Shown here in pieces: positions 1-10,116 of a stretch of 64,000 bases of DNA. The notes under the pieces are model-generated. The model made no database searches. It worked only from the letters and a program-made list of their open reading frames with translations, and was not told the origin of the DNA. The position numbers were made by a program, and so were the translations under genes. Source of the DNA: Pseudomonas delhiensis (GTDB taxonomy: Bacteria > Pseudomonadota > Gammaproteobacteria > Pseudomonadales > Pseudomonadaceae); contig NZ_FZPC01000020.1 of assembly GCF_900187975.1 (NCBI RefSeq), forward strand, positions 1 through 64,000, given 5' to 3'. Positions within the stretch are counted from its first letter, which is position 1. Each line of letters starts with the position of its first letter.

Positions 1-460
1 TAGGCGTTATGCGCCCTACGCCGGACCCATCCGCGACGTAGGGCGAATAACCGTTCGCGGTTATCCGCCGATACACCGGCGCCACAGCCAATGCCCAGGT
101 CAACCCCGGAGCCGCCGGGGATCACGGCCAGACGGCGGATAACGCCGTAGGCGTTATGCGCCCTACGCCGGACCCATCCGCGACATAGGGCGAATAACCG
201 TTCGCGGTTATCCGCCGATACACCGGGGCCACAGCCTATGCCAAGGTCAACGCCGGAGCCGCCGGGGATCACGGCCGGACGGCGGATAACGCCGTAGGCG
301 TTATGCGCCCTACGCCGGACCCATCCGCGACGTAGGGCGAATAACCGTTCGCGGTTATCCGCCGATACACCGGCGCCACAGCCAATGCCAAGGTCAACCC
401 CGGAGCCGCCGGGGATCGCGGCCAGACGGCGGATAGCGCCGTAGGCGTTATGCGCCCTAC
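1..460. repeat. Three tandem 147-bp REP-containing units plus a partial fourth
   Basis: Unit boundaries fall at 1, 148, 295 and 442, giving an exact 147-bp period with only a few substitutions between copies. Each unit carries two halves of a palindromic element: GTAGGGCGAATAACCG..GGTTATCCGCC on one side and GGCGGATAACGCC..GCGCCCTAC on the other. The same element recurs singly at 13646, 37046, 50002 and 61331. The partial fourth unit ends at 460 and supplies the TAG stop of the neighbouring UPF0158 gene. The array may continue to the left of the window. No gene is seen in 1-456. Confidence 0.93.
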
Positions 461-891
461 AACGCGGCGCCTTGGCCCGCCGGGCGGATGTCGTGGTCGG
501 CGAGCCAGTCCAGGGCGCATTCGCGCAGGCGCTCGGCCTGGTAGTCGTACCAGGCCTGGAGCAGGTCCGGGTAGCCCATGAGCACGTGGCGGAAGGCCTT
601 GAACGGCTTGCGCCCTTCCAGGGCCGAGGCCATGGCGGCGTAGGCGTGGGGTTCGCCGACCTCGCGGAGGAAGTCGCGCATCAGTTCCAGGGATTCGCGG
701 CTGCTCAGCGGCTCGATCGGCAGCAGGCGCTCCGGGTCCTGCTCCAGCAGGAGCAGCAGATCCGGATCGGGAGAGTCGGTCAGCAGCGGCACCACCTGGC
801 CGCTGCCCAGGTCCAGGTAGTGCTCGATGTCGCTGGTGTCGAGGGCGACGGCGAGTTCGTCGAGGTCGATGGTCAGCGGGCGCATGGTCAC
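457..891 (-). CDS. UPF0158 family protein
   Basis: A 144-residue acidic soluble protein without signal peptide or membrane segment. The sequence (LTIDLDELAVALD near the N-terminus, then an MRDFLREVGEPHAYAAMASALEGRKPFKAF-type central block) resembles the UPF0158 family of uncharacterised small bacterial proteins, whose function is unknown. The ATG at 891 is preceded by a purine-rich GGAGAGT. The TAG stop lies in the terminal unit of the 147-bp tandem repeat, so the last residues may have been altered when the repeat arrived. The gene stands alone, 64 bp downstream of a chemoreceptor stop codon. Confidence 0.72.
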   Translation of the reverse strand: MTMRPLTIDLDELAVALDTSDIEHYLDLGSGQVVPLLTDSPDPDLLLLLEQDPERLLPIEPLSSRESLELMRDFLREVGEPHAYAAMASALEGRKPFKAFRHVLMGYPDLLQAWYDYQAERLRECALDWLADHDIRPAGQGAAL

Positions 892-955
892 TCTCCGGTT
901 GGGCGAGAGCCCCCAGCCTATCCCATGCGCCGCCTGCTTGTCCGCTGCAATCCTG

Positions 956-2530
956 TTACAGGCGGAAGCGCCCGACCTGGCCCTGCAGGTCGCCGCCCAG
1001 GCGCGCCAGCTCGTTGCTGGAGGTGGCGGTCTGCTGGCTGGCGGCGGCCGACTGCTCGGCGATGTCGCGGACCTGGCCGACGCTGCGGCTGATCTCGGCG
1101 GCGACGCTGCTCTGCTGTTCGGCGGCGGAGGCGATCTGCAGGTTCATGTCCTGGATCTGCGCCACGCTGCGGGCGATGGCCGACAGCGCGTCGCCGGCGC
1201 GGCGCGTCAGCTCGACGGAGTCGCCGGTGAGCTGGCGGCTGTCGTCCATGCACTGCGCGGCGTCCTCGGCGCCGCGCTGCAGGGCGGCGATCAGCGCCTC
1301 GATCTCGGCGGTGGACTGCTGGGTGCGCTGGGCCAGGGCGCGCACCTCGTCGGCGACCACGGCGAAGCCACGCCCGGCCTCGCCGGCGCGGGCCGCCTCG
1401 ATGGCGGCGTTGAGGGCCAGCAGGTTGGTCTGCTCGGCCACCGACTTGATCACGTCGAGCACGCTGCCGATCTTCCCGCTGTCGCCGCGCAGGCGCGCCA
1501 TGGCCTGGGTGGAACGCTCCACCTCGGCGGCCAGCTGGTCGATGCGGGCGATGGCCTGGCCGACCACCTGCTCGCCGTCGCGGGCCTGGGCATCGGCCTG
1601 GCGGGCGGCGCCGGAGGCCTGCTCGGCGTTGCGCGCGACCTCCTGCACGGTGGCGGCCATTTCCTCGATGGCGCTGGCCACCTGCTCGGTTTCCAGGCGC
1701 TGGCTGTCGACGCCGGCGCGGGTCTGCTCGGTGACCGCCGACAACTGGTCGGCAGCAGTGGCCAACTGGCCGACGCTGCCGCCGATGTGGCCGATCAGCT
1801 CGCCCAGGCTGTCGCGCATGCGCAGCATGGTGCGCTGCAGCTGGCCCAGCTCGTCGCGGCGCTGCAGGTGCAGGTCGCCGACCAGGTCGCGGGACAGGTC
1901 GCCCTGGGCGATGTGCTCGGCCAGTTCGAGGGATTCGTGCAGCGGGCGGACGATCTGGCGGTTGATCGCCCACACCGAGAGGGCGCCGAAGAACAGCGCG
2001 AACAGGGCGGTCAGCGCCTGGCGCCATTGCGCCTGGCTGGCCGCGGCGTCGCGCTGCTGCAGGCCTTCCTCGAACAGGGCGCCGCTGGCGCGGAACAGGG
2101 CTTCGGCACGGCTGTCGAGGCCGGGGTTGGCCTGCCCGCGCTGCTGCGGGTCGGCGCGCAGCAGGTCGTCAGCGGCCTGGGCATAGGCGGCGAGGGCCTG
2201 GCGCAGGTCGTCGAGGCGGGGCCCGGCGAAGCCGTCGCGGGCCAGGCGCTCGCTGCCGGCCTGCAGCTCGCCCAGCACCGTGCGCAGGCGCTGGGCCTGT
2301 TCCGCGCTGCCGTCCAGCTGGTAGCGCAGTCGCGCCAGTTCCGCCTGGCGGGCGCCACCGTCGAGCTGGCCGATGTGGGTCAGGCGTTCGCTGTGGGCGC
2401 CCTGTTCGTTCAGGCCCTCGATGCCACCGAGCAGCACCAGCAGGGTCAGCAGCAGGCAGATGCCGAAGCCCACGGTGAGCTTGAGGCTGACGTTCATGCG
2501 GCCGAGCTGAAGGACCAGCCAATCGTACAT
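956..2530 (-). CDS. Methyl-accepting chemotaxis protein, short ligand-binding domain
   Basis: A 524-residue chemoreceptor. Membrane segments lie at about 18-38 and 171-189 and bracket a roughly 130-residue periplasmic domain of helical character, the size of a four-helix-bundle sensor. A HAMP domain follows at about 190-245, then the cytoplasmic methylation and signalling helices with the conserved hairpin tip ([19 protein letters not shown]). I chose the ATG at 2530 because it has a CTGGAG ribosome binding site and places TM1 near the N-terminus; an upstream in-frame ATG at 2638 lacks both advantages. A sigma-28-like promoter lies at 2655-2681. The ligand cannot be predicted. No C-terminal CheR-tethering pentapeptide is visible. 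Confidence 0.93.
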   Translation of the reverse strand: MYDWLVLQLGRMNVSLKLTVGFGICLLLTLLVLLGGIEGLNEQGAHSERLTHIGQLDGGARQAELARLRYQLDGSAEQAQRLRTVLGELQAGSERLARDGFAGPRLDDLRQALAAYAQAADDLLRADPQQRGQANPGLDSRAEALFRASGALFEEGLQQRDAAASQAQWRQALTALFALFFGALSVWAINRQIVRPLHESLELAEHIAQGDLSRDLVGDLHLQRRDELGQLQRTMLRMRDSLGELIGHIGGSVGQLATAADQLSAVTEQTRAGVDSQRLETEQVASAIEEMAATVQEVARNAEQASGAARQADAQARDGEQVVGQAIARIDQLAAEVERSTQAMARLRGDSGKIGSVLDVIKSVAEQTNLLALNAAIEAARAGEAGRGFAVVADEVRALAQRTQQSTAEIEALIAALQRGAEDAAQCMDDSRQLTGDSVELTRRAGDALSAIARSVAQIQDMNLQIASAAEQQSSVAAEISRSVGQVRDIAEQSAAASQQTATSSNELARLGGDLQGQVGRFRL

Positions 2531-2654
2531 GTCGAATACTCCAGGCAGACAGGGCCGCGGGACGGGCCCGAAGCCGGAAATGCAGGCTGTTTCGCTGTTC
2601 TTCTTGTGGTGCAGGCGAGGGACTTTTTCGGGACGCATCTGTGTGCGTCAGAGC

Positions 2655-2681
2655 TTATCGGCGACGTTGCCTGAAACTTCA
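2655..2681 (-). promoter_or_regulatory. Sigma-28 (FliA) promoter of the short chemoreceptor
   Basis: On the minus strand the sequence reads TGAAGTTT, 11 bp, GCCGATAA. This is 7 of 8 at the -35 and 8 of 8 at the -10 of the flagellar sigma-28 consensus, with the standard spacing. It lies 125 bp upstream of the start at 2530, which fits a motility-regulon chemoreceptor. Confidence 0.82.
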
Positions 2682-2749
2682 GCGCCGGATGTGTAATTTT
2701 TCGTATATCGGCAAGGGCCCGCCAGGAAGGCGGGCCGGAGGGGGAGGAC

Positions 2750-4663
2750 TCAGAGGCGGAAGCGTCCGACCAGGCCCTGCAGTTCGTTGCCCAGGCGCGC
2801 CAGCTCGACGCTGGAGGCGGCGGTTTCCTCGCTGGCGGCGGCGGTCTGCTCGGAGATGTCGCGCACGCTGAGCACGCTGCGGTTGATCTCCTCGGCCACC
2901 GCGCTCTGTTGCTCGGCGGCGGCGGCGATCTGCTGGTTCATCGACTGGATGCCGGAGACGGTGCGGGTGATCGCCTCCAGCCGCTCGCCGGCGCGGCGCG
3001 CCAGGTCCAGGGTGTTGTCGGTGAGCGCGCGGCTGCTTTCCATGCGCTGCACGGCCTGCTGGGTGCCGCTGTGCAGGCCGGCGATCAGTTCCTCGATCTC
3101 CTCGGTGGACTGCTGGGTGCGCCGGGCCAGGGCGCGCACCTCGTCGGCCACCACGGCGAAGCCGCGGCCGGCATCGCCGGCGCGGGCCGCCTCGATGGCG
3201 GCGTTGAGCGCCAGCAGGTTGGTCTGTTCGGCCACCGCCTTGATCACGTCGAGCACGCTGCCGATCTTCTCGCTCTCGCGCTTGAGCTGCTGCACCGCCT
3301 CGTTGGAACGGCCGACCTCGCCGGCCAGGCGGTCCATCTGCCCGACCGCCTCGCTGACCGCCTGGGCGCCGGCGCCGGCCTCGCGGTCCGCGGCGCTGGC
3401 GGCTTCCGAGGCTTCCTCGGCGTTGCGCGCCACTTCCAGCACGGTGGTGGCCATCTCGGTCATCGCCGTGGCCACCTGGTCGGTTTCGCTCTTCTGGTTG
3501 TTCACCCCGGCGCTGGTCTGCTCGGTGACCGCCGAGAGCTGTTCGGCGGCGCTGGCGATCTGGGTGACGCCGTCGTGGATGCGGCCGATCAGCTCGCGCA
3601 GCGACTGGCTCATGCGCTGCATGCTGGCCTGCAGCTGGCCCAGCTCGTCGCGGCGTTCGACGCGCAGTTCCTGGCTGAGGTCGCCGTCGGCGATGCGCGC
3701 GGCGGCGGCCAGCGCCTGGCGCAGCGGCAGGACGATCTGCCGGGTGATCAGCCAGGCCGCCAGCACGCCCAGCACCAGGACCAGCAGCGAGGCCAGGGCC
3801 AGCAGCTGCTTGGCGTGGCCGGCGTCCTCGTTGCGCTTGGCGGTCTGGCCGTCGCTCAGCTCGACGCTGAGTTTCTCGATCAGCAGGCCGCCGTCGCGCA
3901 TCTGGTTGCGCGCCTGCTGGCTGTTGTTGACTTCGTTGCGGTAGCGGTCCAGCGCCTTGCGGTAGTCGCGCAGGGCGTTCGCCACGGCCTGGTAGTTGGC
4001 CTGCTGCTCCGGCACTGCGGCCTGGGCGCGCTGTTCCACGGTGGCGGTGACCTGCTCCAGGGCGCTGATCGCGCCCTGTTCGAGGCTGGGGTCCTCGTTG
4101 GCGGTGTAGCTGAGCACCTGGAAGCGGGCGTCCATCAGCTGGCGGCCCAGCTCGGAGACGTCGGCGAGAGCCTTGAGGGACTCGACGCTGCCGGTCTCCA
4201 CCAGGTGCTGCTCCACCAGCTCCAGCCCCTGGGTGACCACCGAGGCCTTGCGGATCAGCGTCTTGCGCGCGCTGTCGCGGCTGTCGAAGGACTTCTGCAG
4301 GCCCTTGAACAGGGTGCGGTACTGGCTGGTGAGCTGGCGTTGCCGTTCGACCTTCTCCAGGTCGGCGGGCACGGTGAGCAACTGGCCGACGCGCTGTTGC
4401 TGCTGGTCCAGCTCGTTGATGCTCTGTTCCACCAGCTTGGCGTCTTCCGCGGTGCGGCTGGACTGGTATTTCAGGCGGGTGGTGCGCAGGTCCTTGGTCA
4501 TGGCGAGCAGCTTGGAGATCTCGCCGATCTTGTCGCCCCGGGATATCAGGCTGTTCAGGTTGAGCGCCCCGGCCAGCGCGATGAGCAGGGTGAGCAGCAG
4601 CACCAGGCCGAAGCCGATGGCGAGTTTCCAGTTGACCGTGAGATTGCTGAACCAGCGGGACAT
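2750..4663 (-). CDS. Methyl-accepting chemotaxis protein with large (HBM-type) sensor domain
   Basis: A 637-residue chemoreceptor. TM1 is at about 12-34 and TM2 at about 286-306, enclosing a roughly 250-residue all-helical periplasmic region, the size expected of a helical bimodular (HBM) ligand-binding domain. HAMP follows at about 307-360, then the signalling domain with the [19 protein letters not shown] tip. It sits beside rsmE exactly as PA5072 does in P. aeruginosa; that receptor has been reported as McpK, an alpha-ketoglutarate sensor, so orthology is likely but ligand identity is inferred. The ATG at 4663 with CTGGAG upstream is preferred over the in-frame ATG at 4753. The cytoplasmic half closely resembles the neighbouring receptor, so the pair may be a duplication with sensor exchange. 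Confidence 0.92.
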   Translation of the reverse strand: MSRWFSNLTVNWKLAIGFGLVLLLTLLIALAGALNLNSLISRGDKIGEISKLLAMTKDLRTTRLKYQSSRTAEDAKLVEQSINELDQQQQRVGQLLTVPADLEKVERQRQLTSQYRTLFKGLQKSFDSRDSARKTLIRKASVVTQGLELVEQHLVETGSVESLKALADVSELGRQLMDARFQVLSYTANEDPSLEQGAISALEQVTATVEQRAQAAVPEQQANYQAVANALRDYRKALDRYRNEVNNSQQARNQMRDGGLLIEKLSVELSDGQTAKRNEDAGHAKQLLALASLLVLVLGVLAAWLITRQIVLPLRQALAAAARIADGDLSQELRVERRDELGQLQASMQRMSQSLRELIGRIHDGVTQIASAAEQLSAVTEQTSAGVNNQKSETDQVATAMTEMATTVLEVARNAEEASEAASAADREAGAGAQAVSEAVGQMDRLAGEVGRSNEAVQQLKRESEKIGSVLDVIKAVAEQTNLLALNAAIEAARAGDAGRGFAVVADEVRALARRTQQSTEEIEELIAGLHSGTQQAVQRMESSRALTDNTLDLARRAGERLEAITRTVSGIQSMNQQIAAAAEQQSAVAEEINRSVLSVRDISEQTAAASEETAASSVELARLGNELQGLVGRFRL

Positions 4664-4735
4664 GAACGCGGCGCTCCAGGGGACGATGGGGCTGCGGCTG
4701 CCGCGGGGGCGGCCGCCGATTGACCAATGCCTGTC

Positions 4736-4762
4736 ATATCGGCGAGGCGACACGAATCTGAA
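4736..4762 (-). promoter_or_regulatory. Candidate sigma-28 promoter of the HBM-type chemoreceptor
   Basis: The minus strand reads TTCAGATT, 11 bp, GCCGATAT: 5 of 8 and 7 of 8 matches to the FliA consensus with correct spacing, about 70 bp upstream of the start codon at 4663. It is weaker than the site at 2655-2681, but the same architecture at both receptors supports it. Confidence 0.58.
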
Positions 4763-4821
4763 ATTTCTTTAGTAAATTTCTGGCCGACGATCCCCGTTGG
4801 GGGCTGTCGCGGGCCCTCAGG

Positions 4822-5529
4822 TCAGAACAGCCGGGCCAGCAGGGCGGTGACCGCGGTTTCCACGCGCAGGATGCGCTCGCCGAGTTGCACCGGGGCCAGG
4901 CCGGCTTCGCGCAGTTTCTCGACCTCGTAGGGAATCCAGCCGCCCTCGGGGCCGATGGCCAGGGTCACGGCCTGCTCGACCGCCCGCGGGCAGGCCGGCC
5001 AGGGCCCGGGGTGGCCGACCAGGCCCAGGCTGCCGGCGGCCAGGGCCGGCAGGCGGTCCTCGACGAAGGGTTTGAAGCGCTTCTCGATGATCACCTCGGG
5101 CAGCACGGTGTCGCGGGCCTGCTCCAGGCCGAGGACGAGCTGTTCGCGGATGGCCGCCGGCTCCAGGAAGGGCGTCTGCCAGAAGCTCTTCTCCACCCGG
5201 TAGCTGTTCAGCAGCACCAGGCGCGGCACGCCCATGGCGGCCACGGTCTGCAGCACGCGGCGGAGCATCTTCGGCCGCGGCAGGGCCAGCAGCAGGGTCA
5301 GCGGCAGCTTGGCCGGCGGCGCCTGGGTGAAGCTCACCTGCAGCTCGGCCTCGTCGCGCGAAAGGTTCAGCAGGCGCCCTTCGCCCATCAGCCCGCCCAG
5401 GCGGCCGACGCGCAGGCTGTCGCCGCTCTCGGCGCGGTGCACTTCATGCAGGTGGGTGAGGCGGCGGTCGCGCAGCAACACGCGGTCCGCCGCGACGAAG
5501 TCGGCGTCGTCCAGCAGCAGCAGGTTCAC
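4822..5529 (-). CDS. rsmE: 16S rRNA (uracil-1498-N3)-methyltransferase RsmE
   Basis: A 235-residue SPOUT-class methyltransferase that modifies U1498 of 16S rRNA using S-adenosylmethionine. The N-terminal PUA-like part includes the [17 protein letters not shown] stretch; the C-terminal trefoil-knot signature is IGPEGGW followed by [11 protein letters not shown] near the end. The start is GTG at 5529, which overlaps the tatC stop in a GTGA arrangement; the length and N-terminus ([10 protein letters not shown]) then fit the family. It is probably co-translated as the last gene of the hisI-hisE-tatABC run. Confidence 0.94.
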   Translation of the reverse strand: MNLLLLDDADFVAADRVLLRDRRLTHLHEVHRAESGDSLRVGRLGGLMGEGRLLNLSRDEAELQVSFTQAPPAKLPLTLLLALPRPKMLRRVLQTVAAMGVPRLVLLNSYRVEKSFWQTPFLEPAAIREQLVLGLEQARDTVLPEVIIEKRFKPFVEDRLPALAAGSLGLVGHPGPWPACPRAVEQAVTLAIGPEGGWIPYEVEKLREAGLAPVQLGERILRVETAVTALLARLF

Positions 5530-6326
5530 GGGCGCGTTGCCGGCGGCTGGTCGCCTTTCTCTTCGGGCTGCGCATCCTCGTCGCGGTTGCGCTTGCGGAT
5601 CAGCCGGCTGAACAGCACCCCGGCCTCGAACAGCATCCACATGGGCACGGCGAGCAGGGTCTGCGACATCGGGTCCGGCGGGGTGAGGATCATGCCGACC
5701 ACGAAGCAGCCGATGATGACGTAGGGGCGGATCTTCTTCAGGTAGGCCACGTCGACCACCCCTATCCACACCAGCAGCACCGTGGCCACGGGGATCTCGA
5801 AGGCCACGCCGAAGGCGAACAGCAGGGTGAGGAAGTCCAGGTAGCTGTTGATGTCGGTCATCGGCGTCACCCCTTCCGGGGCCTGGCCGAGGAAGAAGTG
5901 GAACATCAACGGGAACACCAGGAAGTAGGCGAAGGCCATGCCGGTGTAGAACAGCACCACGCTGGAGGCCAGCAGCGGCAGGGCCACGCGCTTCTCGTGC
6001 TTGTACAGGCCGGGGGCGATGAAGCCCCAGATCTGCGCCAGGATCACCGGCATGGCCAGCAGCACGGCGACGATCATGGTCAGCTTCAGCGGCGCGAGGA
6101 ACGCCGAGGCCGGGTCGATGGCGATCATGGTCGCGCCTTCCGGGAGGAAGCGGCGCAGCGGCGCGGAGGCCAGGGCGTAGATCTTCTGCGAGAAGTACAG
6201 CAGGCCGATGAAGATCACGAAGATCGCCACCACGCAGCGCAGCAGGCGCGTGCGCAGCTCGGTCAGGTGCGAGACCAGAGGCATTTCCTGGTCGTTTTCG
6301 GGCTGTTCGGGTTTTTCGTCGCTCAT
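5526..6326 (-). CDS. tatC: Sec-independent protein translocase subunit TatC
   Basis: A 266-residue polytopic inner-membrane protein, core of the twin-arginine translocase and the signal-peptide receptor with TatB. The N-terminal cytoplasmic motif [15 protein letters not shown] is diagnostic, and six hydrophobic segments follow through to the [19 protein letters not shown] region. The acidic, glutamine-rich C-terminal tail is typical of pseudomonads. The start overlaps the tatB stop by 4 bp (ATGA) and the stop overlaps the rsmE GTG by 4 bp, indicating translational coupling along the operon. Confidence 0.97.
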   Translation of the reverse strand: MSDEKPEQPENDQEMPLVSHLTELRTRLLRCVVAIFVIFIGLLYFSQKIYALASAPLRRFLPEGATMIAIDPASAFLAPLKLTMIVAVLLAMPVILAQIWGFIAPGLYKHEKRVALPLLASSVVLFYTGMAFAYFLVFPLMFHFFLGQAPEGVTPMTDINSYLDFLTLLFAFGVAFEIPVATVLLVWIGVVDVAYLKKIRPYVIIGCFVVGMILTPPDPMSQTLLAVPMWMLFEAGVLFSRLIRKRNRDEDAQPEEKGDQPPATRP

Positions 6327-6787
6327 GGGGTACGCGGCGTCTCGGACGGAGGAGGCGTCTGGGCGGCGGCAGGCGCGGCCGGGGCCTCGGGAGCGGCTGG
6401 CGCGGCACCGGCGGCGGGCGCCTCGGGCGCGGCCGGGATGCCGACGCCGGGCATGTTGGCCAGGCGGCTGTTCGGCGCGATGGTCGGCGGCGCCGGCGGC
6501 TCGGCCTGCGCAGCGGTTTCGGCCGGCGGCGGCTGGCCGGTGAGCGGCGCCATCAGCTTCTGCGCTTCACGCTCCATCTGCAGGATGTGCTCGTTGTGCA
6601 GCTGCCGGCGGATCTCGTCGGCGCCCAGTTCACGCTCCACTTCCTGCTTGATCGCGTTGAAGCTGCGTTTCAGCCGGCCTATCCACAGGCCCGCGGTGCG
6701 CGCGGCGCCGGGCAGGCGCTCGGGGCCGAGCACCAGCAGGGCGACCAGGCCCACCAGCAGCAGTTCGCTGAAGCTGATTCCGAACAT
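6323..6787 (-). CDS. tatB: Sec-independent protein translocase subunit TatB
   Basis: A 154-residue single-span membrane protein. It begins [20 protein letters not shown], followed by the GPERLP hinge and a long amphipathic helix, the hallmark of TatB rather than TatA. The last 70 residues are a low-complexity alanine/proline tail, common in high-GC pseudomonads and probably disordered. TatB pairs with TatC to bind twin-arginine signal peptides. It lies 14 bp after tatA and overlaps tatC by 4 bp. Confidence 0.96.
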   Translation of the reverse strand: MFGISFSELLLVGLVALLVLGPERLPGAARTAGLWIGRLKRSFNAIKQEVERELGADEIRRQLHNEHILQMEREAQKLMAPLTGQPPPAETAAQAEPPAPPTIAPNSRLANMPGVGIPAAPEAPAAGAAPAAPEAPAAPAAAQTPPPSETPRTP

Positions 6788-6801
6788 GGCGTTCTATCCC
6801 A

Positions 6802-7044
6802 TCAGTCCTTGCGCTGCGGCTCTTCGACCTTCTGCGCCTGGGCGTCGATGGTGTGCGGCTGGTTCAGCGGCGGGTTGGCCGGCGGCTGCTGGGGCTTGTC
6901 TTCCTCTTCGGTGTTCATCGCCTTGCGGAAGCCCTTGACCGCCTCGCCGACGTCCGAGCCCAGGGTCTTCAGGCGCTTGGTGCCGAATACCAGCACCACC
7001 ACGATCAGGATGACGACCCAGTGTTTCCAGTCAAAGATGCCCAT
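6802..7044 (-). CDS. tatA: Sec-independent protein translocase subunit TatA
   Basis: An 80-residue pore-forming component of the Tat system. It has a short N-terminal hydrophobic helix ([16 protein letters not shown]), the FGTKRL hinge, an amphipathic helix ([15 protein letters not shown]) and a charged tail. The ATG at 7044 follows a strong CGAGGAG ribosome binding site. TatA is needed in excess over TatBC, and this strong site is consistent with that. The hisE stop-to-tatA gap is only 25 bp, so his and tat genes are probably co-transcribed. Confidence 0.96.
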   Translation of the reverse strand: MGIFDWKHWVVILIVVVLVFGTKRLKTLGSDVGEAVKGFRKAMNTEEEDKPQQPPANPPLNQPHTIDAQAQKVEEPQRKD

Positions 7045-7069
7045 CTTGTTCTCCTCGAAGTAATCAGGT

Positions 7070-7408
7070 TCAGGCCGACGGCTGGCGCGCAGCTTTCTCG
7101 TCGTGGCCGGAGAGGCCGAAACGGCGCTCCAGCTCGTCCAGCACCGCCTGGGGATGCTGGCCGAGGGCGGCGAGCATGACCAGGGAATGGAACCAGAGGT
7201 CGGCGGTTTCGTAGATCAGGTCCGTGCAGTCGCCGCTCTGCGCGGCGTCCTTGGCGGCGAGGATGGTTTCCACCGATTCCTCGCCGACCTTTTCCAGGAT
7301 CTTGTTCAGTCCCTTGTGGTACAGGCTGGCCACGTAGGAGCTTTCGGGGGCTGCATTCTTGCGCCCCTCCAGCACCTCGGCCAGGCGCGCGAGGGTGTTG
7401 TCACTCAT
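7070..7408 (-). CDS. hisE: Phosphoribosyl-ATP pyrophosphatase HisE
   Basis: A 112-residue cytoplasmic enzyme for the second step of histidine biosynthesis, hydrolysing phosphoribosyl-ATP to phosphoribosyl-AMP. It is an all-alpha MazG-like fold; the acidic metal-binding segment [16 protein letters not shown] and the downstream YETADLWFH block are visible. The start overlaps the hisI stop by 8 bp. As in other pseudomonads, hisI and hisE are separate genes located beside tat rather than in the main his operon. Confidence 0.95.
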   Translation of the reverse strand: MSDNTLARLAEVLEGRKNAAPESSYVASLYHKGLNKILEKVGEESVETILAAKDAAQSGDCTDLIYETADLWFHSLVMLAALGQHPQAVLDELERRFGLSGHDEKAARQPSA

Positions 7409-7805
7409 GGCTGTGCCCCGGCTTGTCGTAGATGGCGTGCGGGTCCTTGAGCACCGCGTCGACGACCTTCCAGCCGCCGTCCTGGTAGACCCGGTAGAAG
7501 CAGCTTTCGCGGCCGGTGTGGCAGGCGATGCCGCCGACCTGCTCGACCATCAGGATGACGACGTCGGCGTCGCAGTCCAGGCGCAGCTCGTGCAGCTTCT
7601 GCACGTGGCCGGATTCCTCGCCCTTGCGCCAGAGCTTGCCGCGCGAGCGCGACCAGTAGATGGCGCGGCCCTCGGCGGCGGTCAGGGCCAGGGATTCGCG
7701 GTTCATCCAGGCCATCATCAGCACGCGGCCCGTCTCGTGGTCCTGGGCGATCGCCGGCACCAGGCCGTCGGCGTTCCAGTGAATTTCGTCCAGCCAGTCT
7801 TTCAT
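7401..7805 (-). CDS. hisI: Phosphoribosyl-AMP cyclohydrolase HisI
   Basis: A 134-residue zinc/magnesium enzyme that opens the adenine ring of phosphoribosyl-AMP, the third step of histidine biosynthesis. Conserved blocks are [21 protein letters not shown], the metal-site LDCDADVV segment and [11 protein letters not shown]. The ATG at 7805 has a GGAAG ribosome binding site and yields the usual family N-terminus ([10 protein letters not shown]); the in-frame ATG at 7862 would add 19 residues with no family support. It overlaps hisE by 8 bp. Confidence 0.95.
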   Translation of the reverse strand: MKDWLDEIHWNADGLVPAIAQDHETGRVLMMAWMNRESLALTAAEGRAIYWSRSRGKLWRKGEESGHVQKLHELRLDCDADVVILMVEQVGGIACHTGRESCFYRVYQDGGWKVVDAVLKDPHAIYDKPGHSHE

Positions 7806-7887
7806 CTTCGCTTCCGTACAGCGGGCGTTCTCGCGCCCCGCGGCAGTTTCGGTGATTCCCAAGTGTGCCAGCAGTGGCGACGACTGG

Positions 7888-9495
7888 CTATCGGCGCAGG
7901 ATCAGATACAGACCACCGGCCAGCATGGCCCAGGCCGGCCAGGCCTCGATACTGTGGGTGGCCAGGCCCATCTGGGTGGCGCCGGCCACCAGCACTGCGC
8001 CGATAAGCCGCGGCACCCAGGCGCCGGCCAGGGGCTGTTCGCGGTTCGCCGTCGGCTCCTGGCGCTGTTGATTCTGCGACAGCTGTTCGAGCGCCTCGCG
8101 GGTCATCTGCGCCAGGTGCGGCAGCTGCTCGACGTGCTGCTGGGCGTTGCGCAGCAGCTGGGCGGGGCTCATGCGCTCGCGCATCCAGCGCTCCAGGTAG
8201 GGCTGGGCGGTGCTCCACAGGTCCAGCTCGGGGTAGAGCTGGCGGCCCAGGCCCTCGATGTTCAGCAGGGTCTTCTGCAGCAGCACCAGCTGCGGCTGCA
8301 CTTCCATGTTGAAGCGCCGCGCGGTCTGGAACAGGCGCAGCAGCACCTGGCCGAAGGAGATGTCCTTGAGCGGCTTCTCGAAGATCGGTTCGCACACCGT
8401 GCGGATGGCCGCCTCGAAGTCGTTGACGCGGGTTTCCGCCGGCACCCAGCCGGAGTCGATGTGCAGCTGGGCGACCTTGCGGTAGTCGCGCTTGAAGAAG
8501 GCGATCAGGTTGCGCGCCAGGTAGTCCTGGTCCTCGTCGGTGAGGCTGCCGACGATGCCGCAGTCCACCGCGATGTACTGCGGGCTCCAGGGCGTGCGGG
8601 TGCTGACGAAGATGTTGCCCGGGTGCATGTCGGCGTGGAAGAAGCTGTCGCGGAAGACCTGGGTGAAGAAGATTTCCACGCCGCGCTCGGCCAGGGCCTT
8701 GAAGTCGGTGCGCTGGTCGCGCAGGGTGTCCAGGTCGGTGACCGGGATGCCGTAGATGCGCTCCATCACCAGCACCTTGGGCCGGCACCAGTCCCAGTAC
8801 ACCTGGGGCACGTAGAGCAGCGGCGAGCCGTCGAAGTTGCGCCGCAGCTGGCTGGAGTTGGAGGCCTCGCGCAGCAGGTCGAGTTCGTCGTAGATGGTCT
8901 TCTCGTAGTCGCTGACCACCTCCACCGGGTGCAGGCGGCGGGCGTCGCTGGACATGCGCTCGGCCAGGCGGGCGAGGATGAACAGCCAGGCGATGTCGGC
9001 GCGGATCACCGGCTTGAGGCCCGGGCGGATCACCTTGACCACCACTTCCTCGCCGCTCTTGAGCTGCGCGGCGTGCACCTGGGCCACCGAGGCCGAGGCC
9101 AGCGGCTCGCGCTCGAAGCGGGCGAAGACCTGCTCGACCCTGGCCCCCAGCTGTTCCTCGATCAGCGCCACCGAGGCTTCCGGCGGGAACGGCGGGACCT
9201 TGTCCTGCAGGCGCGCCAGCTCGTTGGCGATGTCGTCGGGCAGCAGGTCGCGGCGGGTGGAAAGGATCTGCCCGAACTTGATGAAGATCGGCCCCAGGCC
9301 CTCCAGGGCCAGGCGGATGCGCTCGCCGCGGGACAGCTCCAGCTTGCGCCGCGGCAGCCAGCGCCAGGGCAGCAGGCCGCCGAGCAGGCGCAGGTACCAG
9401 GGCAGCATCGGCAGTTCGAGGATGAGGTCGTCGAGGCGGTAGCGGATCACCACGCTCTGGATGCGCAGCAGGCGGCGGAAGGCGAGCAGCTTCAT
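7888..9495 (-). CDS. ubiB: Ubiquinone biosynthesis protein kinase-like UbiB
   Basis: A 535-residue member of the ABC1/ADCK atypical kinase family, required for ubiquinone synthesis and thought to be an ATPase of the Ubi complex. The family KxGQ motif is at about 73-76 ([16 protein letters not shown]), with the nucleotide-binding lysine in VVVKVIRPG and the catalytic HADMHPGN and AVDCGI blocks in the second half. A C-terminal hydrophobic hairpin (after residue 490) anchors it to the inner membrane. The start overlaps the ubiJ stop by 4 bp. An 82-bp gap separates it from hisI. Confidence 0.96.
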   Translation of the reverse strand: MKLLAFRRLLRIQSVVIRYRLDDLILELPMLPWYLRLLGGLLPWRWLPRRKLELSRGERIRLALEGLGPIFIKFGQILSTRRDLLPDDIANELARLQDKVPPFPPEASVALIEEQLGARVEQVFARFEREPLASASVAQVHAAQLKSGEEVVVKVIRPGLKPVIRADIAWLFILARLAERMSSDARRLHPVEVVSDYEKTIYDELDLLREASNSSQLRRNFDGSPLLYVPQVYWDWCRPKVLVMERIYGIPVTDLDTLRDQRTDFKALAERGVEIFFTQVFRDSFFHADMHPGNIFVSTRTPWSPQYIAVDCGIVGSLTDEDQDYLARNLIAFFKRDYRKVAQLHIDSGWVPAETRVNDFEAAIRTVCEPIFEKPLKDISFGQVLLRLFQTARRFNMEVQPQLVLLQKTLLNIEGLGRQLYPELDLWSTAQPYLERWMRERMSPAQLLRNAQQHVEQLPHLAQMTREALEQLSQNQQRQEPTANREQPLAGAWVPRLIGAVLVAGATQMGLATHSIEAWPAWAMLAGGLYLILRR

Positions 9496-10115
9496 GCGTC
9501 GGGTTTCGGCTTCTTGGACAGGCGCGCCAGGCGCGCGTCGAGGCGGTCGAGGGCGATCTTCAGCTGGTCGAGTTCGGCGGAGCGGGCTTCGGCCTCGTTG
9601 CGCCCGACCAGGGTGCGGCTTTCCTCGGCGAGGTAGTCGGCCAGGCTCAGGCGCAGGCTTTCCAGGCTGTCGCCGGCCCAGCGCGCGCCGCCGCGCAGGC
9701 GGCTGCCGAGCAGTTGCGCGGGCAGCGGGCCGAGCCAGCGCTGCACTTCGTATTCCCAGTCCAGCTCCAGGCTTTGCAGGATGTCGGCCAGCTCCAGCAG
9801 CAGGGCGCTGTCGCCGCCCATCTCCACTTCCGGGCTGTGCAGCACGCTGGTCTTGTCGGCGGCCAGGGCCAGTTGCAGCAGGCGCCCGGCCGGGGCGCGC
9901 AGGGTGCAGTCCACCGCGGCCTCGTGGTGCGCGGCCAGGTGCAGGCCGTCGGCGTCGGGCAGGATGAACAGGCGCAGCACGGGGGCCTGGCAGTCCACTT
10001 CCAGGACCCGCCCGGCCAGCCGGGCGAGGCGCTGCAGGGCCACGCCGTCCAGGCGCAGCACGCGGTTCACGCCGGCTTCGGCGCTGGCCAGCAGCGCCTG
10101 GGTCAGGAGCGCCAT
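9492..10115 (-). CDS. ubiJ: Ubiquinone biosynthesis accessory factor UbiJ
   Basis: A 207-residue SCP2-domain protein (formerly YigP). With UbiK it is thought to bind lipid intermediates in the soluble ubiquinone biosynthetic complex. The N-terminal SCP2-like half includes the [21 protein letters not shown] segment; the C-terminus is a charged coiled coil ([20 protein letters not shown]). Its position between ubiE and ubiB, separated by 1 bp from ubiE and overlapping ubiB by 4 bp, is the classical gammaproteobacterial arrangement. Confidence 0.92.
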   Translation of the reverse strand: MALLTQALLASAEAGVNRVLRLDGVALQRLARLAGRVLEVDCQAPVLRLFILPDADGLHLAAHHEAAVDCTLRAPAGRLLQLALAADKTSVLHSPEVEMGGDSALLLELADILQSLELDWEYEVQRWLGPLPAQLLGSRLRGGARWAGDSLESLRLSLADYLAEESRTLVGRNEAEARSAELDQLKIALDRLDARLARLSKKPKPDA

Positions 10116-10116
10116 C

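Noticed and set aside
1-460. CRISPR-like regular repeats
   Set aside because: The 147-bp period has repeated sequence throughout with no unique spacers, and no cas gene is present.
827-2674. A 615-codon plus-strand frame opposite the first chemoreceptor (and similar at 2909-4723)
   Set aside because: Repetitive Ala/Gly/Leu translation typical of GC-rich antisense; the minus-strand chemoreceptors explain the interval completely.
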